Origin: DATJLQ01 sp035509415
Lineage (GTDB): Bacteria > Pseudomonadota > Alphaproteobacteria > JACZXZ01
Length of the DNA: 8,604 bases
Direction of reading: 5' to 3'
Assembly: GCA_035509415.1 (NCBI GenBank)
Contig: DATJLQ010000213.1
Location: forward strand, 1 to 8,604
This document shows positions 5,578-8,604 of the stretch, piece by piece. Made by a program: the position numbers and the translations under genes. Within the stretch, counting starts at the first letter, position 1, and every line of letters starts with the position of its first letter. Under the pieces are notes generated by a model. It made no database searches. It saw only the letters and a program-made list of their open reading frames with translations, and was not told where the DNA came from.

Positions 5578-6029
5578 ACCGATCTTCGGTTCCCTTCCGG
5601 GCCACGCTCGAGGTGCGCGACGCGTGCCTGTGCCTCCACCTCCAGCGCGCGGCGCGCGCGGCGGCGCGCCGCTTCGACGACGCGCTCAGGCCGCTCGGCC
5701 TCACCAACGGACAATTTTCGCTCTTGATGTCGCTCAACCGGCCCGACCCGCCGGGCATCGGCGACGTCGCGGATTTGCTCGCGCTCGACCGCACCACCCT
5801 GACCGCGAACCTGAAGCCGCTCGAGCGGCGCGGCCTGATCGAGGTCGCGGTCGATGCCAAGGACCGGCGCGGGCGCCGGCTCGTGCTCACGCGGCGGGGT
5901 GCTGCGTTGCTCGCGGCGGCGCTGCCGGTCTGGCGCCGCACGCACAAGGCGCTCGAGCGTTCGCTCGCGGGCGGCGATCCGGAGCGCTTGCGCGCGGCCC
6001 TCGTCGCGCTTACCGAGCCGGCAGGATGA
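5571..6029 (+). CDS. MarR-family winged-helix transcriptional regulator
   Basis: A protein of 152 residues, typical for MarR dimers. The N-terminal dimerisation helix (about 13-40) is followed by a winged helix-turn-helix. ALDRTTLTANLKPLERRGLI (71-90) contains the recognition helix and the conserved LERRGLI. The wing DAKDRRGRRLVLTRRG (95-110) has the D-x-R-(G/R)-R signature. The C-terminal helices (112-150) complete the dimer interface. Cys19 and Cys21 (ACLCLHLQRAAR) lie in the first helix, near where OhrR-type members carry a peroxide-sensing cysteine, so redox sensing is possible but unproven. The GTG at 5571 sits at the predicted transcription start with no leader or ribosome binding site. 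An in-frame GTG at 5613 would give a 138-residue protein, also without a clear ribosome binding site. Being divergent from the MoaD-propeller operon across 46 bp makes those genes its likely target. Its 3' end overlaps the converging membrane protein gene by 20 bp. Confidence 0.92.
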   Translation: MSNRSSVPFRATLEVRDACLCLHLQRAARAAARRFDDALRPLGLTNGQFSLLMSLNRPDPPGIGDVADLLALDRTTLTANLKPLERRGLIEVAVDAKDRRGRRLVLTRRGAALLAAALPVWRRTHKALERSLAGGDPERLRAALVALTEPAG

Positions 6030-7371
6030 TGCCCGTGAAGCGGCCGGTGGTCGGGCCGCACGCGTCGTCGTCGAGGACTTTCGCGAAGGGGATGCCCGTG
6101 CTGTCGAGCCCGACGCGCGAGAACAGGGTCACCACGCGGTCGATAGCGCGCCCGAGCACCCGCGGCTGCGGCGCGGGCGTATAGTCGCGCACGTCGCCCA
6201 GGTTCGACATGAAGGCCACGTTGAGCGCCACGAAGAACACGGCGACGAGGGCGAGGGCCGCGCGCCGCACCGGGCCGGTCGCGATCAGCAGAAGAGCCAC
6301 CACCATGGCGATCGCGAGCATGCGGAACGCGAACTCGACCACGCCCAGCATGTGGGGCGGGATGAGCAACGCCACGATCGCCCAAAGCGAGGCGTAGGCG
6401 AGCGCGAACTGCCGCGGCTCGGCGCGCCGCGCCGCGACCGCCGCAAGCGCGCGCCAACCCTGCGGCGCCCAGCCGCTCGCGACCAAGACGGCCCATACGG
6501 CCGAGAGCACCACGCCGAGGGCGACGATCGCGTAGCCGAACTCGCGCGCCATGACGTAGATCGGGCCCGCGTCGGTGTCGACGAAGAAATTCATGAAGCC
6601 GCTCGTCTTCATGATCGTGTTGAGCTTGAACGCCAAAAAGTGCGGCGAGAGCCAGGGCGGATTGATCGAGCCTTGCGCGAACGCCTCGCGGTCGGCGTAT
6701 TCGACGAAGCGCCCCCAAAGGTACCAGAGCGAAAGCAGCGTGCTGGGCACGAATGCGACCAGCTCGCGGTAGGCCCGGCGGTAGAGCGCCCAGAGGCCGT
6801 AGAGGCCGCCGACGAAGAAGAATCCGATCGCGTGCACGAAGAAGGCGAGAGTCGTGATCGCGGCGACGCGGCGCGGCGCGGTCCGGCCGCGCAGCACGTC
6901 CGCGACCGCGAGCATGGAGATCGCGAGCGCGAAATCGAAGTTGAGGTCGCCGCCCCAGAAGGTGGTGCCGGTGCCGAGGGCGATGAAGGCGATGAGCATC
7001 ATCGGGCCGCGGCTCGCGTCCGATGCGCGCGCGAGCTCGCGCGCCGCCGCGACGAACGCGACGACGTAGAGCGCCAGCACGGCGCTGGTCGCGAAGCGCC
7101 AGCCGCCCGCGACGTTGAAGAGCGCGAGCAGCGCCTGGATGAAGGAATTGGGCACCGGGTAGGGTTTGATCACGAACGCGGTCGCGCAACCGTGGCGCAG
7201 CAGGATATCGTCGATACGCATCGCCTCGGCCATCCACCAGATGTAGTCGCTGAGGACGAGGTCGTCGTAGCGCCCGAGCAGCCACAGGTAATAGGCGCCG
7301 ATCGCAAGACAGGCGAGGGTCGCAAGCGCGAATTTCGATTCTGCGCGCGGGGGCCGCGGCGCGCCGGTCAT
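6010..7371 (-). CDS. Polytopic membrane protein of unknown function, possibly GT-C-like
   Basis: A protein of 453 residues from the preferred ATG at 7371, with about ten hydrophobic segments, among them 13-33, 92-110, 124-139, 168-190, 204-221, 277-299, 323-337, 339-365 and 370-387. The loop after helix 1 holds SDYIWWMAEAMRID (41-54) and KPYPVPNSF (69-77). An acidic loop after the first helix followed by a proline-rich segment recalls GT-C glycosyltransferases, but no family signature is firm, so the enzyme class is a guess. The soluble tail (388-453) ends LDDDACGPTTGRFTGIILPAR. The frame is open back to 7647, but the extension is basic and low in hydrophobicity, and it would cover the TATAAT box at 7439-7444, so it is not accepted. 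The chosen ATG lacks its own ribosome binding site and overlaps the stop of a short upstream ORF (ATGA), which suggests translational coupling. Its 3' end overlaps the MarR gene by 20 bp. Confidence 0.75.
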   Translation of the reverse strand: MTGAPRPPRAESKFALATLACLAIGAYYLWLLGRYDDLVLSDYIWWMAEAMRIDDILLRHGCATAFVIKPYPVPNSFIQALLALFNVAGGWRFATSAVLALYVVAFVAAARELARASDASRGPMMLIAFIALGTGTTFWGGDLNFDFALAISMLAVADVLRGRTAPRRVAAITTLAFFVHAIGFFFVGGLYGLWALYRRAYRELVAFVPSTLLSLWYLWGRFVEYADREAFAQGSINPPWLSPHFLAFKLNTIMKTSGFMNFFVDTDAGPIYVMAREFGYAIVALGVVLSAVWAVLVASGWAPQGWRALAAVAARRAEPRQFALAYASLWAIVALLIPPHMLGVVEFAFRMLAIAMVVALLLIATGPVRRAALALVAVFFVALNVAFMSNLGDVRDYTPAPQPRVLGRAIDRVVTLFSRVGLDSTGIPFAKVLDDDACGPTTGRFTGIILPAR

Positions 7372-7424
7372 GCCGCGCGCGGACGGGTTCGAGGCGGAGC
7401 CGGAACGGGCGCGAGGTCGGGCAT
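7368..7424 (-). CDS. Possible 18-residue leader ORF coupled to the membrane protein gene
   Basis: A short frame MPDLAPVPAPPRTRPRAA starts with an ATG at 7424. GCAGAGG stands just upstream (GCAGAGGCTCATG), and a perfect TATAAT box lies about 15 bases further on. Its TGA overlaps the ATG of the membrane protein gene as ATGA, the classical re-initiation arrangement. The peptide has six prolines, including Pro-Ala-Pro-Pro, and three arginines, so it could slow ribosomes. Alternatively it may be an accident, or a single-base sequence error may separate it from the main frame, in which case the true protein starts here. No homologue is recognised. Confidence 0.35.
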   Translation of the reverse strand: MPDLAPVPAPPRTRPRAA

Positions 7425-7438
7425 GAGCCTCTGCAACG

Positions 7439-7444
7439 ATTATA
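7439..7444 (-). promoter_or_regulatory. TATAAT -10 box upstream of the membrane protein gene
   Basis: The minus strand reads TATAAT within TTCTATATAATCG, a consensus -10 box in an AT-rich island of otherwise GC-rich DNA. No good -35 box is seen at 16-18 bp (ACTCGT at 17 bp). Transcription would begin near 7432, a few bases before the leader ORF. The box lies inside the rejected 5' extension of the membrane protein frame. Confidence 0.5.
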
Positions 7445-7658
7445 TAGAATCTTAGCGAAATACGAGTGAATCGCCATGGCCTTGCGGCCGAAATGAGAGT
7501 CAGGATTCCGTAAGGATCGCGGATGCGCCCGCGCGGATGGGACAGCTCCCTGGCGCAAGGCCGCGTCCGGGTGATCGTATCAAGAAGGAATGGGCCCCGA
7601 GCCGCGTGCTCGCGCCCAAACTTTCGTTTAAGGCTGATCGAATCCAAGGGTGATCGAT

Positions 7659-8267
7659 ATGCGCCTCATCATGCCGATGGCGGCTTTGGCCGGAGCCCTG
7701 GCACTCAGCGCCTGCGCCGTGCCGCCGCCCACGGGACCCGAAATCATGGCCTGGCCCGGCAAGGGCAAGGACTTCAACGCCTTCCAGCAGGACGATGCGG
7801 CGTGCCAAGCCTTCGCGCGGCAATCGATCGGCAATGGCTCGCCCTCGACCGCGGCGGCCAACAGCGCCGTCTCGAGCGCGCTCATCGGGACGCTGGTGGG
7901 TGCCGGTGCCGGTGCGGGCCTCGGCGCCGCCGCGGGCAATCCCGTGCTCGGTGCCGCCGCGGGTGCCGGTGCCGGGCTCCTGGTCGGCAGCGCCACGGGT
8001 CTCGGGGCGGCGCAAGTGTCGGGTGCCCAGCTGCAGCAGCGCTACGACATGCGTTACGCCCAATGCATGGCGAGCAAGGGCAATCGGGTCCCGGGCATGG
8101 AGCCGGCCTCGGCCGAAGCGCCCATGGTCGCGACCGGCCCGGTCGTGACGCCGGTCTTCAGCCAGGTTTCGCCGCCGACGTCGAAGCCCATGGCCGTGAC
8201 GCCCGTGACGCCGGCGGCACCGGCCCAGCCGGCTCAGCCGCAAAATCTGGTCACGCCCGCGAAGTAG
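7659..8267 (+). CDS. Glycine-zipper lipoprotein
   Basis: A protein of 202 residues. It begins with a lipoprotein signal peptide, MRLIMPMAALAGALALSAC, whose lipobox LSAC (16-19) makes Cys19 the lipidated residue. Residue 20 is Ala rather than Asp, so sorting to the outer membrane is expected if the usual rule applies. Residues 77-118 are a glycine zipper (GTLVGAGAGAGLGAAAG and GAAAGAGAGLLVGSATG), which in this family packs helices in membranes. RYDMRYAQCMASKGN (128-142) is the conserved segment after the zipper in YMGG-like proteins and carries Cys136; Cys49 lies before the zipper, so a disulfide is possible. The tail (145-202) is rich in proline and alanine, likely flexible. The ATG at 7659 is chosen because AAGGGTGA lies five bases upstream; the GTG at 7650 falls within that site. 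The role is probably envelope-related; the exact function is unknown. Its 3' end overlaps the converging gene by 17 bp. Confidence 0.85.
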   Translation: MRLIMPMAALAGALALSACAVPPPTGPEIMAWPGKGKDFNAFQQDDAACQAFARQSIGNGSPSTAAANSAVSSALIGTLVGAGAGAGLGAAAGNPVLGAAAGAGAGLLVGSATGLGAAQVSGAQLQQRYDMRYAQCMASKGNRVPGMEPASAEAPMVATGPVVTPVFSQVSPPTSKPMAVTPVTPAAPAQPAQPQNLVTPAK

Positions 8268-8604
8268 AGCCGTCGCCGCGGCGCCATAAGCGCAAAAGGC
8301 CGCTCGCGAGCAAGATCGCGAGGAAGGGCTCGAGTTCGATGCGGTAGCCCACACCCGCGACCGGCCCCGTGATCATGACGATGTAGCCCGCGATCGCGGC
8401 GAGATAGAGCGTGGGTGCGAGCGGCAAGCCGCCCGGCCGGCCGGTGCGCAAGAGCGCCCACAACTCGATCGCGCGGCAGGCGAGGGTGAGCAGCACCGCC
8501 GGCACCATGAGCCAGAAGAAGAGCGAGCCGCCGGCGGCGCGCGCGAAGTTCGCGACCTTGTCGAGCATGTTCCTGCCCGCGGTCGCGTAGAAATGCGGCC
8601 GTGG
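8251..8604 (-). CDS. C-terminal part of a GT-C/GT39-like membrane glycosyltransferase
   Basis: The last 117 residues of a minus-strand gene open to the right edge. It shows a hydrophobic segment around SLFFWLMVPAVLLTLACRAIE, another at TLYLAAIAGYIVMITGP, and a final one at PFLAILLASGLLRL. The stretch GPVAGVGYRIELEPFLAILL resembles the common C-terminal GPxAxxRYRxPxEPF segment of bacterial GT39-like enzymes. The upstream catalytic loops are outside the window, so activity cannot be judged. An ATG at 8568 exists, but the frame continues without a stop to the edge (FYATAGRN just before it), so that ATG is probably internal. Its TGA lies inside the 3' end of the converging lipoprotein gene. Confidence 0.7.
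   Translation of the reverse strand, partial: PRPHFYATAGRNMLDKVANFARAAGGSLFFWLMVPAVLLTLACRAIELWALLRTGRPGGLPLAPTLYLAAIAGYIVMITGPVAGVGYRIELEPFLAILLASGLLRLWRRGDGSTSRA

Noticed and set aside
4280..7558. Two frames of over 600 codons crossing the propeller, MoaD-like, MarR and membrane protein genes.
   Set aside because: Both cross several recognisable genes on opposite strands and contain no family motif; they are shadows.
7590..7631. A 13-codon plus-strand frame (MGPEPRARAQTFV) before the lipoprotein gene, with AAGAAGGA next to its ATG.
   Set aside because: The ribosome binding site has almost no spacing to the ATG, and no promoter or coupling to the lipoprotein start is seen.
7372..7647. N-terminal extension of the membrane protein back to 7647.
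   Set aside because: It is basic, not membrane-like, and contains the TATAAT box and the leader ORF, so it is probably upstream non-coding DNA.
8274..8283. CGCCGCGGCG palindrome after the lipoprotein gene as a terminator.
   Set aside because: There is no T-run after it, and it lies inside the converging coding sequence, where GC palindromes are common.

Overview
The window is a very GC-rich, gene-dense piece of bacterial chromosome. Strong GC bias at third codon positions, GGAGG-type ribosome binding sites, and the mix of protein families (a nicotinate/isoquinoline-type [2Fe-2S] small subunit, GT-C membrane glycosyltransferases, a MarR regulator, a glycine-zipper lipoprotein) fit a proteobacterium, most likely an alphaproteobacterium. 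This is a judgement by eye; no database search was possible. Ten protein genes are supported (two cut by the window edges), plus one possible 18-codon leader ORF. There is no rRNA gene, intact tRNA gene, CRISPR array, insertion sequence or integrase.

Left part (1-2101). The window opens with the N-terminal end of a minus-strand [2Fe-2S] subunit of a molybdenum hydroxylase. About 790 bases without a convincing gene follow. They hold three CCGCGAA boxes spaced exactly 10 bp apart, a cluster of CTAG motifs with a C8 run, and an 11-16 base match to the 3' end of tRNA-Gly including CCA, so this may be an old insertion boundary. Next comes a plus-strand glucose 1-dehydrogenase-like short-chain dehydrogenase whose stop codon lies inside a 15-bp tandem repeat.

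Middle part (2102-6029). A GT39-like membrane glycosyltransferase, preceded by a 24-bp near-perfect palindrome, converges on a minus-strand cluster. Read in transcription order, that cluster is a MoaD/ThiS-like ubiquitin-fold protein ending in Gly-Gly, a five-Asp-box beta-propeller protein, and a PhnB-type VOC protein. A MarR regulator is divergent from the cluster. The 46 bases between the MarR and MoaD starts hold two overlapping sigma-70-like promoters facing opposite ways and a perfect TTGATATCAA palindrome, so the regulator probably controls both itself and the cluster. The MarR start codon coincides with the predicted transcription start, suggesting a leaderless mRNA.

Right part (6010-8604). 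A polytopic membrane protein of unknown function lies on the minus strand. It is preceded by a perfect TATAAT box and a short ORF whose stop overlaps its start (ATGA). Divergent from it is a glycine-zipper lipoprotein, which converges on the C-terminal end of another GT-C-like membrane protein cut by the right edge. All three convergent gene pairs overlap at their 3' ends (by 4, 20 and 17 bp), leaving no room for intergenic terminators.

The best candidate for something under-described is the MarR-controlled MoaD-like/beta-propeller pair: a sulfur-carrier-type protein without its usual E1 enzyme or MoaE nearby, paired with a propeller of unknown ligand.
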